This document shows positions 1 to 9,288 of a stretch of DNA of 64,000 nt, piece after piece. Origin of the DNA: Fictibacillus fluitans (GTDB lineage Bacteria; Bacillota; Bacilli; Bacillales; Fictibacillaceae); the NCBI RefSeq assembly GCF_030418125.1, contig NZ_JAUHTR010000010.1:1-64000 (forward strand), in the 5' to 3' direction. A program made the position numbers and the translations under genes. Each line of letters begins with the position of its first letter. Positions within the stretch are counted from its first letter, which is position 1. The notes beneath the pieces were generated by a model. The model ran no database searches. It worked only from the letters and a program-made list of their open reading frames with translations, and was not told the origin of the DNA.

Positions 1-6
1 TTTCAT

Positions 7-225
7 TTATAAAACTTCATAGGAAAAACAAAAATGCAGAATGACCAGGATGAGAATAATCATAAAGTCAATGCCGGAGGGGAAAAGGATGGTGCGGATG
101 ATTTGAAACACAATAAGAGGTATGGTGAATTGGCTGACCACGTCCCGTGCCGTCCGCAGCCATTCAGGTACCTGGAATTTAAACGGCGGCCTTCGGTTTC
201 TTTTAAAATAGCGTCTGGGCATCAT
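7..225 (-). CDS. small membrane protein of unknown function
   Basis: A 72-residue protein I do not recognise. The start is the ATG at 225: an AAGGAAGGA ribosome-binding site lies just upstream on the minus strand, whereas the possible earlier start at 243 has none. The N-terminus is strongly basic (MMPRRYFKRNRR) and the C-terminal half is hydrophobic (IPLIVFQIIRTILF and a second stretch around FMIILILVIL), consistent with two short membrane segments and a cytoplasmic basic N-terminus. It is divergent from valS. In B. subtilis this position holds the sporulation genes spoVID-ysxE, which are not seen here. No function is proposed. Confidence 0.6.
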   Translation of the reverse strand: MMPRRYFKRNRRPPFKFQVPEWLRTARDVVSQFTIPLIVFQIIRTILFPSGIDFMIILILVILHFCFSYEVL

Positions 226-354
226 AATCCTTCCTTCGTTCATCTGGGTTAATAACCAGGGTATTCATGGGAGAGCTCCAGTGTGAATAAAACCGCGCAT
301 GCACCATTTTGTTTTCCCAGAATAGAATAATTGCTGCAACAAAAGGGAAAGCTA

Positions 355-384
355 TTGACGTTTTCACGATTCACTAGGTAAAAT
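355..384 (+). promoter_or_regulatory. sigma-A promoter of the valS T-box transcript
   Basis: TTGACG (355-360) and TAAAAT (379-384) are separated by 18 bp and lie just before the T-box leader, giving a predicted transcription start near 391. Confidence 0.65.
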
Positions 385-390
385 AGGATA

Positions 391-671
391 TGATCAATAA
401 AATGATATGAATTGCGTTGAAAGGGAAGAGTACACCGACTGTCCTTAAAGAGAGGAAAATCAAAGCTGAGAGATTTTCTAAGGAAACAGCGCTGGAAGGT
501 CGCCCCGGAGCAGCTTCTTTGAAAAAAGGATGTTCTCTTTTTAGAAGAAGACGGCAAAAACCGTTATCCGTTAATGAGTGTGCAAAAAAGCCATGCTTTT
601 GCTTTTTGCAAACAAAGGTGGTACCGCGAACAAGCTTCTTTCGTCCTTTGAGACGGAGGGGCTTTTTTTAT
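391..671 (+). promoter_or_regulatory. T-box riboswitch of valS (specifier GUC, Val)
   Basis: This leader fills the long gap before valS. The T-box core AAAGGTGGTACCGCG is at 614-628 and is followed by a GU-rich terminator stem ending in a T-run (about 631-669). The specifier is read as GTC at 499-501: in the context GAAG-GTC-GCCCCGGAG it aligns base for base with the specifier loops of the alaS and hisS leaders in this window. Uncharged tRNA-Val should favour the antiterminator and allow valS transcription. Short ORFs on both strands here are artefacts. Confidence 0.93.
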
Positions 672-696
672 TGGAAAGATGAAGGAGGAGACATTC

Positions 697-3345
697 ATGT
701 CGACTGAAAAACAAGAACTTTCAATGCCGACGAAATATGATCCGAGGGCAACCGAGGAAACCTGGTACAAGTACTGGGTGGACGGTAAATTTTTTGAAGC
801 AACAGGCGATGAGTCCAAGACACCATATTCCATTGTGATTCCGCCGCCAAACGTGACCGGGAAACTTCACCTTGGGCATGCGTGGGACACCACCCTGCAG
901 GATATTCTGAGCCGTGCTAAGCGAATGCAGGGCTATGATGTATTATGGCTGCCGGGAATGGACCATGCGGGAATCGCCACGCAGGCAAAAGTTGAGGCAA
1001 AACTCCGCGAACAGGGTACTTCACGTTATGATTTGGGACGTGAAAAATTTCTTGAAAAAGCCTGGGAGTGGAAGGGCGAGTACGCAGACTTTATCCGGCA
1101 GCAATGGTCGAAGCTGGGTCTTGGCCTCGATTACTCCCGCGAGCGCTTCACTCTGGACGAGGGGCTGTCCAATGCTGTCCGTGAAGTTTTCGTCACCCTT
1201 TACAATAAGGGATTAATCTATCGCGGAGAATATATCATTAACTGGGATCCCCAGACAAAAACGGCATTGTCAGACATCGAGGTCATCCACAAGGACGTTC
1301 AAGGTGCGTTCTATCATATGAAATATCCTTTGGCAGATGGTTCCGGCCATATTGAAGTGGCAACCACACGCCCAGAGACCATGCTTGGGGATACTGCGAT
1401 CGCTGTTCATCCGGATGATGACCGTTATCAGCATCTGATTGGCAAAAAAGCGGTTTTGCCGATCATTGGCCGCGAGATCGAAATTGTCGGTGACGATTAT
1501 GTAGATATGGACTTTGGATCAGGTGCGGTGAAAATAACACCTGCCCATGACCCGAATGATTTTGAGATCGGAAACCGCCATAACCTTGAACGTGTCCTCG
1601 TTATGGATGAATCAGGAAAAATGAATGATAACGCAGGCGCATATCAAGGCATGGACCGTTTTGAATGCCGAAAACAAATCGTGAAGGATCTTCAAGATGC
1701 GGGCGTATTGTTCAAGATTGAAGAGCATATGCATTCTGTTGGTCACTCCGAGCGAAGCGGAGCTGTTGTCGAGCCTTATCTTTCCACCCAATGGTTTGTG
1801 AAAATGAAGCCATTGGCGGAAAAAGCGATCGAGCTTCAAAAAACAGAAGATAAAGTTAACTTTGTACCGGAGCGTTTTGAAAAAACATATCTGCACTGGA
1901 TTGAAAATATCCGTGACTGGTGTATTTCAAGACAGCTGTGGTGGGGCCACAGGATCCCTGCCTGGTACCATAAGGAAACAGGCGAAGTATACGTTGGCCA
2001 TGAGGAACCGAAAGATGCGGAAAACTGGGAACAGGATACCGATGTTCTCGATACCTGGTTTTCTTCAGCGCTTTGGCCGTTTTCCACAATGGGCTGGCCG
2101 GATGAGGATTCCATTGATTTCAAGCGTTTCTATCCGACCAATGCGCTTGTAACAGGCTATGACATTATCTATTTCTGGGTTGCCCGCATGATTTTCCAGG
2201 GGATGGAGTTTACCGGAAAACGTCCATTTAACGATGTTCTCATCCACGGCCTGATTCGTGACTCAGAAGGACGCAAAATGAGTAAGTCACTCGGAAACGG
2301 TGTCGATCCGATGGATGTCATTGAAAAGTATGGTGCCGATGCGCTCCGCTTCTTCCTATCCACCGGAAGCTCACCGGGTAACGACCTTCGTTTCTATTGG
2401 GAAAAGGTAGAATCCACTTGGAACTTTGCCAATAAAATCTGGAACGCCTCCCGTTTTGCCCTCATGAATATGAATGGCTTAAAAGAGGAAGAAATTGATT
2501 TGACCGGTGACCTGAATCTGGCTGACAAATGGATTTTAACGCGTTTCAATGAAACGGCGGAAAATGTGACAAGACTGATTGACACATATGAGTTTGGTGA
2601 AGTGGGACGTCTTCTGTACAACTTTATCTGGGATGACTTATGTGACTGGTACATCGAAATGGCGAAATTGCCGCTGTACGGCGAGGACGAGGCAGCCAAG
2701 CAGACGACCCGTTCTGTGCTGGCGTATGTTCTGGACCGCACGCTGCGTCTCCTTCATCCGATCATGCCATTTATTACCGAGGAAATTTGGCAGCACCTTC
2801 CGCAAAAAGGGGAGTCCATTACCGTTGCTGAGTGGCCGCAGAAGCGTGAAGATCTGCACTTCCCTGAAGCTGCACAGGACATGAACCTGGTGACCGAGAT
2901 GATCCGGACTGTCCGCAACATTCGCTCTGAAATGAATGTCGCACCAAGCAAGCCGATTGAGCTCCAGATCAATGCGAAGAGTGAAGAGGTGCTGCAAGCC
3001 CTCGAAGTCAACCGCGCCTATCTTGAAAAGTTCTGTAACCCAAGTTCTTTGAAGCTGGGAACCGGACTTTCAGCACCGGAGAAGTCCATGAGTGCTGTTC
3101 TTAGCGGAGTAGAAATGTATCTCCCGCTTGAAGGGCTGATTAATCTTGAAGAAGAGATTCAGCGTCTTGAAAAAGAAGTTGAAAAATACAACAAAGAAGT
3201 CGAGCGTGTTCAGAAGAAATTGGGCAATGAAGGCTTTATGAAAAAAGCGCCTGAGAAAGTAATTGAAGAAGAACGCGCGAAAGAAAAAGACTATAATGAG
3301 AAACGCCAGAAAGTACTTCAGCGTATCCAGGAATTAAAAGCATAA
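697..3345 (+). CDS. valS: valyl-tRNA synthetase
   Basis: Cytoplasmic class I aminoacyl-tRNA synthetase that charges tRNA-Val with valine. The start is the ATG at 697 behind AAGGAGGAG, giving 882 residues, normal for the bacterial family. The HIGH-type motif HLGH is at about residues 58-61 and KMSKS at about 527-531. Between them lies the CP1 editing domain that clears Thr-tRNA-Val, with the typical ATTRPET segment. The last about 80 residues are rich in Glu and Lys and form the C-terminal coiled coil that binds tRNA. Controlled by the upstream T-box. It converges on the ATP-grasp gene that follows, with a shared terminator hairpin between them. Confidence 0.98.
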   Translation: MSTEKQELSMPTKYDPRATEETWYKYWVDGKFFEATGDESKTPYSIVIPPPNVTGKLHLGHAWDTTLQDILSRAKRMQGYDVLWLPGMDHAGIATQAKVEAKLREQGTSRYDLGREKFLEKAWEWKGEYADFIRQQWSKLGLGLDYSRERFTLDEGLSNAVREVFVTLYNKGLIYRGEYIINWDPQTKTALSDIEVIHKDVQGAFYHMKYPLADGSGHIEVATTRPETMLGDTAIAVHPDDDRYQHLIGKKAVLPIIGREIEIVGDDYVDMDFGSGAVKITPAHDPNDFEIGNRHNLERVLVMDESGKMNDNAGAYQGMDRFECRKQIVKDLQDAGVLFKIEEHMHSVGHSERSGAVVEPYLSTQWFVKMKPLAEKAIELQKTEDKVNFVPERFEKTYLHWIENIRDWCISRQLWWGHRIPAWYHKETGEVYVGHEEPKDAENWEQDTDVLDTWFSSALWPFSTMGWPDEDSIDFKRFYPTNALVTGYDIIYFWVARMIFQGMEFTGKRPFNDVLIHGLIRDSEGRKMSKSLGNGVDPMDVIEKYGADALRFFLSTGSSPGNDLRFYWEKVESTWNFANKIWNASRFALMNMNGLKEEEIDLTGDLNLADKWILTRFNETAENVTRLIDTYEFGEVGRLLYNFIWDDLCDWYIEMAKLPLYGEDEAAKQTTRSVLAYVLDRTLRLLHPIMPFITEEIWQHLPQKGESITVAEWPQKREDLHFPEAAQDMNLVTEMIRTVRNIRSEMNVAPSKPIELQINAKSEEVLQALEVNRAYLEKFCNPSSLKLGTGLSAPEKSMSAVLSGVEMYLPLEGLINLEEEIQRLEKEVEKYNKEVERVQKKLGNEGFMKKAPEKVIEEERAKEKDYNEKRQKVLQRIQELKA

Positions 3346-3352
3346 AAATAGA

Positions 3353-3386
3353 GCCTGAAAGTGATTATTCACTTTCAGGCTTTTTT
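3353..3386 (+). terminator. Rho-independent terminator of valS, possibly bidirectional
   Basis: A perfect 12-bp stem (GCCTGAAAGTGA with TCACTTTCAGGC) and TTAT loop are followed by six T. The stop codon of the convergent gene lies inside the hairpin, so it may also serve the minus strand. Confidence 0.9.
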
Positions 3387-4237
3387 AATTTCGCGGCAAT
3401 ATGCTCCATATAAAGTCTGGCGATATTAATATCAGATGTGGCGCTGAGTGTCCGGCTTCCCACCACATCTTCCACCTCATTAAAGATAAAAGCTTCTTTT
3501 TCATCCAAAAGAAAATCGATGCCGGCCATTCCAATATCAAAATATGAAATAACCTGTTCAACCAGGGCGGTCTGTGCCGGATTCAAATGATAAAATTGTG
3601 CCATGCCGCCGAGCGAGTAATTAGCTCTGAAATCATTGGCTGAACTCCTGAGAACCGCACCTGCAATTTTATTGCCGACGACAAATACCCTGATATCCTT
3701 CCCGGCATCTGGTGCAAGCTTTTGGAGAATCCATTCCTGTTCGGGATGTGTGGACAAGGCATCCGCAAGTTCTCTTTCCGTTTTTACAAGATGAACTTGT
3801 TCGCCTCCTCTTCCTGAAGCAAGCTTAGCCACCAGTGGAAACGTAAAAGGCATGGACTGGATTTGAAAAATAGAAGGATGTATAAACAGTGTGTCCATCA
3901 TAGGGATGCCGGCTCCGGCAAGGAACTGGTGTGTTCTTGCTTTATCATTGGCGACAGAAGAAACCGCCGATGGATTGAAGAGTTTAAGCCCCATAGCTTC
4001 CAGCTGCCGGGAGAGGAGGGGCTGAATGGTGCGCACAATTGCAAACGACGGCAATTCGGTTTCAGTTAAGTCATAGTACAAAGAGAGTCTGTTTTCGGTG
4101 ATGCCAAAAGCAAATCTTTCAGCATACATTAATTCAAGTGAAAGACCGCCCAGGGATGCTTCTTCTTTGAGCCAGTCAATGAAAGAAGTGTTCTTTACAG
4201 CATCGGGTTCACTATAGATCAGCCAGCCTGTTTTCAT
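3365..4237 (-). CDS. RimK-type ATP-grasp ligase, second of a tandem pair
   Basis: A 290-residue protein with an ATP-grasp fold of the RimK/LysX type. The segments GKDIRVFVVGNK (about 180-191) and NDFRANYSLGG (about 200-210) are typical of this group. These enzymes join an amino acid to a carboxylate using ATP. The final metal-binding motif reads FNEVEDVVGSR rather than the usual E-x-N, so substrate or activity may differ from RimK. It overlaps the upstream paralogue by ATGA, which implies translational coupling. The substrate is unknown; no LysW-like carrier protein or biosynthetic partner is nearby. Such genes are often labelled glutathione synthase or spore-coat YheC/D-like; I would not go beyond ATP-grasp ligase. 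Confidence 0.85.
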   Translation of the reverse strand: MKTGWLIYSEPDAVKNTSFIDWLKEEASLGGLSLELMYAERFAFGITENRLSLYYDLTETELPSFAIVRTIQPLLSRQLEAMGLKLFNPSAVSSVANDKARTHQFLAGAGIPMMDTLFIHPSIFQIQSMPFTFPLVAKLASGRGGEQVHLVKTERELADALSTHPEQEWILQKLAPDAGKDIRVFVVGNKIAGAVLRSSANDFRANYSLGGMAQFYHLNPAQTALVEQVISYFDIGMAGIDFLLDEKEAFIFNEVEDVVGSRTLSATSDINIARLYMEHIAAKLKKPESE

Positions 4238-5127
4238 GATGGAATCGTCCTTAAAATGTAATCCATCATATGGTCGGCAACGTCAATCCCTGTACACTCA
4301 TAAATACTTCGGATGTGAGCGTTGGAATTGATTTCACAGACAAGAGGGGTTCCATCTTCACCAAAAAGCAGATCCACTCCCGCAAATGCGGTGCCGGCCG
4401 CCACTGCACAGGCCGCCGCCAGATCTTCCTGCTCTTTGGTCGGTGTATAAGGCTCTGTTTTCCCGCCGAAACTGACATTGGCGCGAAAATCTGTTTCCGA
4501 TTTTCTGAGCATGGAGGCTACAGCTTTCCCTCCGACAATATTGATCCGGACATCACGGCCGTAGCTGGAAGCAACCATCTCCTGAAAAACATATTCTGTG
4601 TTTTTTAATGTCTTCATCAAAGCGAGGAGTTCAGCTTCATTTTGTACAAGATGAACCTGCATGCCAAATGATCCATAAGCTTCCTTAACCACCATAGGAA
4701 ACCTGATCTCCCTGATTACAGTTTCATAATGGCTTTCATCTTGAAGTTCACCGAATACTTTAGGTGCTATAATGGTTTTGGGAAACAGGATGCCATTGGT
4801 GGCGAGTGTTTGGTACATATGTGATTTGTTGTCGCAGATTTCAATCGAGTCTGCAGAGTTGAATACCGGGATTCCCAGGGTCTCGAGCTGTCTTGCAAGA
4901 AAGATATCTTTATCGCCAAAAAGAACAAAGTCCGGCATTTCATCCTTTAAATGCCCGGCAAGAAAAGATTGTCCGTTCCTAAACATAACGAGCAAATCGT
5001 TGTTCTTAATGATATGAGGCCGGATTCCTTTCTTTTGGGCAGCGGCTGCCGTCCATTGGGCAAAATCCATAAACTTCTTTTGCGGCAGGTTGCCGTTGTA
5101 AATAATCCAGCAGGAAATTTGTGACAT
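4234..5127 (-). CDS. RimK-type ATP-grasp ligase, first of a tandem pair
   Basis: A 297-residue RimK-type ATP-grasp protein. The start ATG at 5127 has ACGGAGGAAT upstream; a longer reading frame to 5148 lacks this. Conserved segments are the ATP-binding VVKEAYGSFGMQVHLV, GRDVRINIVGGK and TDFRANVSFGGK, and the metal-binding CEINSNAH with the expected E-x-N. It is therefore probably catalytically competent. It is clearly paralogous to the gene that follows (shared DFRAN-x-S-x-GG), and the two overlap by four bases. The pair is divergent from folC and convergent with valS, and B. subtilis has nothing between those two genes. Substrate and pathway are not evident. Confidence 0.87.
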   Translation of the reverse strand: MSQISCWIIYNGNLPQKKFMDFAQWTAAAAQKKGIRPHIIKNNDLLVMFRNGQSFLAGHLKDEMPDFVLFGDKDIFLARQLETLGIPVFNSADSIEICDNKSHMYQTLATNGILFPKTIIAPKVFGELQDESHYETVIREIRFPMVVKEAYGSFGMQVHLVQNEAELLALMKTLKNTEYVFQEMVASSYGRDVRINIVGGKAVASMLRKSETDFRANVSFGGKTEPYTPTKEQEDLAAACAVAAGTAFAGVDLLFGEDGTPLVCEINSNAHIRSIYECTGIDVADHMMDYILRTIPS

Positions 5128-5218
5128 GGTATTCCTCCGTGTATACATTTAGCTGCGTAAAGTCTATCTTATTTTATCCTTCCCATAGAGATATCACAAT
5201 AAAAAGGAGGAAGCAGCT

Positions 5219-6514
5219 GTGTTTGCATCATATCAGGATATTAATGAATACCTCAGGCTGAAGAATGCCGGGGAAATGAAGATGGGTCTTGAACGGATGA
5301 TGGCCGTATTGAAAAAATCGGGTCATCCTGAGAGAGAGCTTACCTGCATTCATGTCGCAGGTACGAACGGTAAGGGATCAACCATCCAGATGATCGCTTC
5401 CATCCTCAAAGAGCAGGGATACAAGGTCGGTACGTTTACTTCGCCATTCCTGGTTAATGTCAGGGAACATATGCAAATCAATGGAACTATGATTTCAGAC
5501 AGGGAAATGGAAGAGATCCTTGCCCGGATGAAACCTTTAATCTCTGAACTTGAAGAGGAGGGTCTTGGCAGCTTGTCCGAATTCGAAGCAGTTACGGCCG
5601 CCGCATTTTTGTATTTTCACCAATCCTCAACTGATCTTTGTTTAATAGAGACGGGTCTGGGGGGAACAACCGACGCAACCAATGTCATTATGCCGATTCT
5701 TTCGGTTATTACCAGTATTGGCTATGATCATATGAGCCTGCTTGGTTCAACACTGTCAGAGATTGCTTCACACAAGGCGGGAATCATTAAATCCCGCGTT
5801 CCGGTGATTACTGCCGTTGAACAAGCAGAGGCATTGGCTGTCATTGAACAGCGTGCCATGGATTGTTCCTCTCCCTGCTTCCGGCTTAGTCATGAGTTCA
5901 ATGTCCAACCAGAAGGATGCGGGGAAGGAAAAGAAACTTTTTTATTCACCTCTTTTTATTCTCAGAGAAAACAGCTTGAAATAAGGATGGCCGGTGAGCA
6001 TCAAGTGAGAAATGCCAGTCTTGCATTAATGGCGGTTGATCTTTTAAGACATGAAATGAACTGGGTCATAGATGAATCTTCTGTCAGGTCGGGAATGAAA
6101 AAAGCTCGTTGGCCGGGCAGGTTTGAAGTGCTCGGCGGTGTTCCGTCCATTATTCTGGACGGTGCCCATAACCCTGAAGGCATACGGGCGTTAGGCGATA
6201 CGCTGGAACGGCATTTTGCTGGCAGAGATATTCATGTCCTTTTTGCTGCATTGAGAGATAAAGATACGAAAGAGATGCTGAAGCCGTTGGAGAAAATCAG
6301 TTCTTCCATTACATTTACAGGCTTTGATCACCCGCGTGCGGATTGTGGAAAAGCACTGTTTGAGAAGAGTACCATGGATGAAAAATTTTGTAATGAGAAT
6401 TGGCAGGAGGCATTGAATCACCTGCTTCAATCAATAAAGCAGGACGAAGTGCTTTTAATTACCGGTTCATTGTACTTTATTGGAAAAGTGAAGGCTTTTT
6501 TAAATACTCCTTAA
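5219..6514 (+). CDS. folC: folylpolyglutamate synthase / dihydrofolate synthase
   Basis: Mur-ligase-family enzyme that adds glutamate to dihydropteroate and extends the polyglutamate tail of folates in the cytoplasm. The 431 residues match the family. The P-loop GTNGKGST is at about residues 48-55, and the Mur-ligase HNPEG segment (DGAHNPEG) lies near residue 320. The start is GTG at 5219, behind AAAAAGGAGGA. valS-folC adjacency is usual in Bacillus, but here two ATP-grasp genes separate them. No terminator follows before comC. Confidence 0.96.
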   Translation: MFASYQDINEYLRLKNAGEMKMGLERMMAVLKKSGHPERELTCIHVAGTNGKGSTIQMIASILKEQGYKVGTFTSPFLVNVREHMQINGTMISDREMEEILARMKPLISELEEEGLGSLSEFEAVTAAAFLYFHQSSTDLCLIETGLGGTTDATNVIMPILSVITSIGYDHMSLLGSTLSEIASHKAGIIKSRVPVITAVEQAEALAVIEQRAMDCSSPCFRLSHEFNVQPEGCGEGKETFLFTSFYSQRKQLEIRMAGEHQVRNASLALMAVDLLRHEMNWVIDESSVRSGMKKARWPGRFEVLGGVPSIILDGAHNPEGIRALGDTLERHFAGRDIHVLFAALRDKDTKEMLKPLEKISSSITFTGFDHPRADCGKALFEKSTMDEKFCNENWQEALNHLLQSIKQDEVLLITGSLYFIGKVKAFLNTP

Positions 6515-6597
6515 AGCTGGATATAAACACTCCCGAAAATCGTCCGATAGTAAGGTAAACATGGGTTGTAAATGATGATTGGATATGGAGTGATCAA

Positions 6598-7344
6598 TTG
6601 GCAAACAGCTTTCTTTTCCTTATTGGAATGGTTATCGGGTCTTTTTGTAATGTGGCGGGAATCCGCATCCCGCAAAAGAAATCCATCGTATATCCTGGTT
6701 CAAGCTGTTCCTCCTGCGGCCGGAAGCTGGGCTGGTATGAATTGGTTCCGGTTGTATCCTGGCTGATGCAATTGGGGAGGTGCAGGGGCTGCAGAGGGAA
6801 GGTCTCCATCCTTTACCCTGTAATGGAACTTCTTACCGGTATGCTTTTTATGGTTTCACCACTTTTATTGGGCTGGTCTTTGGAACTGCTTCTGTCATGG
6901 TCACTCATTGCCATGCTGGCCATCATCACGGTTTCAGATCTGTTATATATGGTCATCCCCGACCGTATCCTGTTGTTTTTTGGCGCACTCTTTATCCTTC
7001 AGCGTTCTTTGGTGCAGAACGAATCGGCATGGGAACTCCTTTTCGGCTTTCTCCTTGGATTTGGTCTTCTTTATGCCATTGCAGCCGCTTCAGGAGGAGG
7101 CATGGGGGGAGGAGACGTTAAGCTGATGGGCGTTGCCGGGATTGTTCTTGGGTGGAAGGCTGTACTTCTTGCTTTTATGCTGGCTCTCTTTTTGGGTGCG
7201 GTCTTTGGATCCGCCGGTTTAGCCTTGAAATACCTGAACAGGAAACAGCGTATTCCGTTTGGCCCTTTTTTGGCAGCTGGAATTCTTCTTTCCTACTTCT
7301 TTTATAACGAGATTGCAGGTTTTTATTTCAGTAAGATGCTTTAA
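6598..7344 (+). CDS. comC: prepilin peptidase / N-methyltransferase (ComC)
   Basis: Inner-membrane aspartic protease (A24 family) that cleaves and methylates the ComG pseudopilins needed for DNA uptake. The 248 residues include the N-terminal domain with a zinc-type tetra-cysteine motif (CSSC near residue 37 and CRGC near 62) and about seven further hydrophobic segments. The catalytic aspartates are in TVSDLLYMVIPD and GGGMGGGDVK. The start is TTG at 6598 with GGAG eight bases upstream; no ATG is in frame. Position between folC and spoIIB is as in B. subtilis. Confidence 0.94.
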   Translation: MANSFLFLIGMVIGSFCNVAGIRIPQKKSIVYPGSSCSSCGRKLGWYELVPVVSWLMQLGRCRGCRGKVSILYPVMELLTGMLFMVSPLLLGWSLELLLSWSLIAMLAIITVSDLLYMVIPDRILLFFGALFILQRSLVQNESAWELLFGFLLGFGLLYAIAAASGGGMGGGDVKLMGVAGIVLGWKAVLLAFMLALFLGAVFGSAGLALKYLNRKQRIPFGPFLAAGILLSYFFYNEIAGFYFSKML

Positions 7345-7370
7345 AGAAGATTATTCTATTAATCCTTCTT

Positions 7371-7425
7371 TTTGTTCTATGAAATAGGCACGGGGCATAT
7401 CCTGTTTACTAGATGATAGAACAAA
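7371..7425 (+). repeat. 10-bp inverted repeat whose right arm abuts the spoIIB ribosome-binding site
   Basis: TTTGTTCTAT (7371-7380) and ATAGAACAAA (7416-7425) are perfect inverted copies with a 35-base loop. The right arm runs into the AAAGGAG Shine-Dalgarno of spoIIB (about 7423-7429). It could form an RNA hairpin that hides the site, or be a DNA operator. Confidence 0.6.
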
Positions 7426-7438
7426 GGAGCGGATAGAC

Positions 7439-8458
7439 ATGAAGGAGCAAAAGCCGGTTACAGTACTGATCAACGGCAAAGTCACTTCCTGCAAAGAAGG
7501 GAAGAGTGAACAGCAAGCCACTACAAAGGAAATTGCAGCTGCTGTTTATACAGAGGAACGTTCTGCCTGGGAGATCATTGACGGTGAAGAGTCTGGAAAA
7601 GTACTGGATTTTAAAAAGGTCATAAGCCCTGTGCCCCGCCCTTCTGCCTTAAAGAAGCTGGGAAACAAACGCCGGATGTTTCTGATCAGAAGAAACAGAA
7701 GCACAAATCCGTTTTCCAAGCCATGGATGACGGCCGCTATCGCAGCCATTGTAACCGGATGCACGTTCGGAGCAATCATCCTTATGCTTTTTACGGGTGA
7801 ATCGGCTTCCACCGAGGCTCAAATCTTATCCGCCCGCCAGGCCAAACTCAGTTCCACTGCGAGTGCACCGGCGACCATCGGCAGTGTTCCTTTAAACTTT
7901 CATGCGGTGCAAAACGGACTTTTTTCCACTGAAAAAAAGGCAGAGGAGGTTAGTTCAAAGCTTAAAGAAAAGGGGTATGCTGCCGCGGTTTATAAGCAGG
8001 GAACAAATTTCTCGGTTCTGATCGGAATGGGAAATAAGAAGGAACAGGTCAAGTCACTTGCAGATGCGTATCAATTGCAGGGTGTTGAAGTATGGCAGAA
8101 ACAACTGGATGCCTCATATTCCAACTTGAAAATCGCTCAAAAAATGGATGAACCGTTTATCGTTAACGGCAAGATCCTGCTGCAAAATGTGATTACTCTC
8201 TCCCAGGTGCCTGAACTTAGTAAAAAGGCAAAAGCGTCCATCAAGCAGGATTACGAAGGATGGAAGGAATATGGGGATAAGCAGGATGAAAAATGGCCGT
8301 CGAAGCAGAGGAAAGCGGCAAAGGCTTATGAACTGCAAATTTCCGCAGCCCTGGATAGGCTGTCCGGCACTCGTTCGAAGGAAGTTGACTGGCCGCTGCA
8401 GCAGGCAGTGCTGGACAGTTTCATTTCCTATACAAAGCTTTTGGATACCTTAAAATAA
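7439..8458 (+). CDS. spoIIB: SpoIIB-like SPOR-domain sporulation protein
   Basis: A 339-residue single-pass membrane protein. A basic cytoplasmic region of about 95 residues precedes one hydrophobic segment at about 97-118. Outside it is a region that fits a SPOR domain at about 150-225, a fold that binds denuded septal peptidoglycan. SpoIIB of B. subtilis has this layout, sits between comC and maf, and helps localise engulfment proteins and thin the septum. Assignment rests on architecture and position, since sequence conservation in this family is low. The start ATG follows AAAGGAG, and a strong terminator follows the gene. Confidence 0.82.
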   Translation: MKEQKPVTVLINGKVTSCKEGKSEQQATTKEIAAAVYTEERSAWEIIDGEESGKVLDFKKVISPVPRPSALKKLGNKRRMFLIRRNRSTNPFSKPWMTAAIAAIVTGCTFGAIILMLFTGESASTEAQILSARQAKLSSTASAPATIGSVPLNFHAVQNGLFSTEKKAEEVSSKLKEKGYAAAVYKQGTNFSVLIGMGNKKEQVKSLADAYQLQGVEVWQKQLDASYSNLKIAQKMDEPFIVNGKILLQNVITLSQVPELSKKAKASIKQDYEGWKEYGDKQDEKWPSKQRKAAKAYELQISAALDRLSGTRSKEVDWPLQQAVLDSFISYTKLLDTLK

Positions 8459-8465
8459 GAGCGTC

Positions 8466-8496
8466 AAAAGCCGGAGATAATTTCTCCGGCTTTTTT
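8466..8496 (+). terminator. Rho-independent terminator of spoIIB
   Basis: AGCCGGAGA (8469-8477) and TCTCCGGCT (8483-8491) form a stem with a TAATT loop followed by a T-run. Confidence 0.9.
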
Positions 8497-8686
8497 GTAA
8501 GGATATATCCTGCATTTTTTAAAAATATTGTAAAATCCAGACATAAACAGGCGGGTATTGGCGAAAAACTAAAAGAACAAATATGAAACGGATTGGTTAT
8601 TGTCTAACTGTGGAGATTTTGATATGCTTAATTCAATCTCCTGTGGACAGACGGTACATTAGCCGTTCATGTAAAAGGGTGATTAA

Positions 8687-9274
8687 ATGAAAAGCCTCAT
8701 ATTAGCCTCTTCTTCACCTCGAAGAAAAGAACTTCTTTCAATGAACCTTCTCTCGTACGAAGTTATTCCAAGTACAATTCAAGAGGTCATGGATCCCTCA
8801 TTATCACCTGAAGAGCTTGTTTGTTCGCTTGCCAGGCAAAAAGCGGAAGATGTATTCAGGCTGTACCCGGACCATGTCGTGCTCGGCGCAGATACGATTG
8901 TCGTGAACAATGGTGCCGTTTTGGGGAAACCAGCGGGAAGAAAAGAAGCCATTGATGTTCTTCGTTCGCTGTCAGGCCGTACACACACTGTTTTTACAGG
9001 GGTTTCTATTCTTGCAAAAGAAAAGGAACGGATATTTTTTGTCTCTACCGATGTGACGTTTTGGGAGCTGTCGGAAGCAGAAATTGAAAACTATGTGAAC
9101 AGCGGGGAACCGTTTGATAAAGCAGGCAGCTATGGGATTCAGGGGCTGGGCGCAAGGCTCGTCCAGTCGATCGCCGGAGATTTTTACAGCGTGGTGGGAT
9201 TGCCCGTATCCAGAGTGGTAAGAGAGCTTGAAAGCTTTGGGATCAGCGCAGTCAGTCAGGAAGATGAAATATAA
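8687..9274 (+). CDS. maf: Maf nucleotide pyrophosphatase
   Basis: A 195-residue Maf/YhdE-type protein. This family hydrolyses dTTP, UTP and modified nucleotides to monophosphates, and is thought to clean the nucleotide pool; in B. subtilis overexpression blocks septum formation. The N-terminal signature LASSSPRRKELL and the LGADTIVV and GKP segments are all visible. The start ATG at 8687 follows AAAGGGTGA. A 7-bp inverted repeat (GGAGATT 8612-8618, AATCTCC 8635-8641) lies upstream, of unknown meaning. radC follows 14 bases later, so the two are likely co-transcribed. Confidence 0.96.
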   Translation: MKSLILASSSPRRKELLSMNLLSYEVIPSTIQEVMDPSLSPEELVCSLARQKAEDVFRLYPDHVVLGADTIVVNNGAVLGKPAGRKEAIDVLRSLSGRTHTVFTGVSILAKEKERIFFVSTDVTFWELSEAEIENYVNSGEPFDKAGSYGIQGLGARLVQSIAGDFYSVVGLPVSRVVRELESFGISAVSQEDEI

Positions 9275-9288
9275 GGAGGAATACGTAA

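Noticed and set aside
249-707. Short ORFs on both strands upstream of valS
   Set aside because: They lie across the valS promoter and T-box leader, whose RNA motifs explain the sequence.
8612-8641. 7-bp inverted repeat with 17-base gap upstream of maf as an operator
   Set aside because: Too short and too widely spaced to claim without conservation; noted only in the maf entry.
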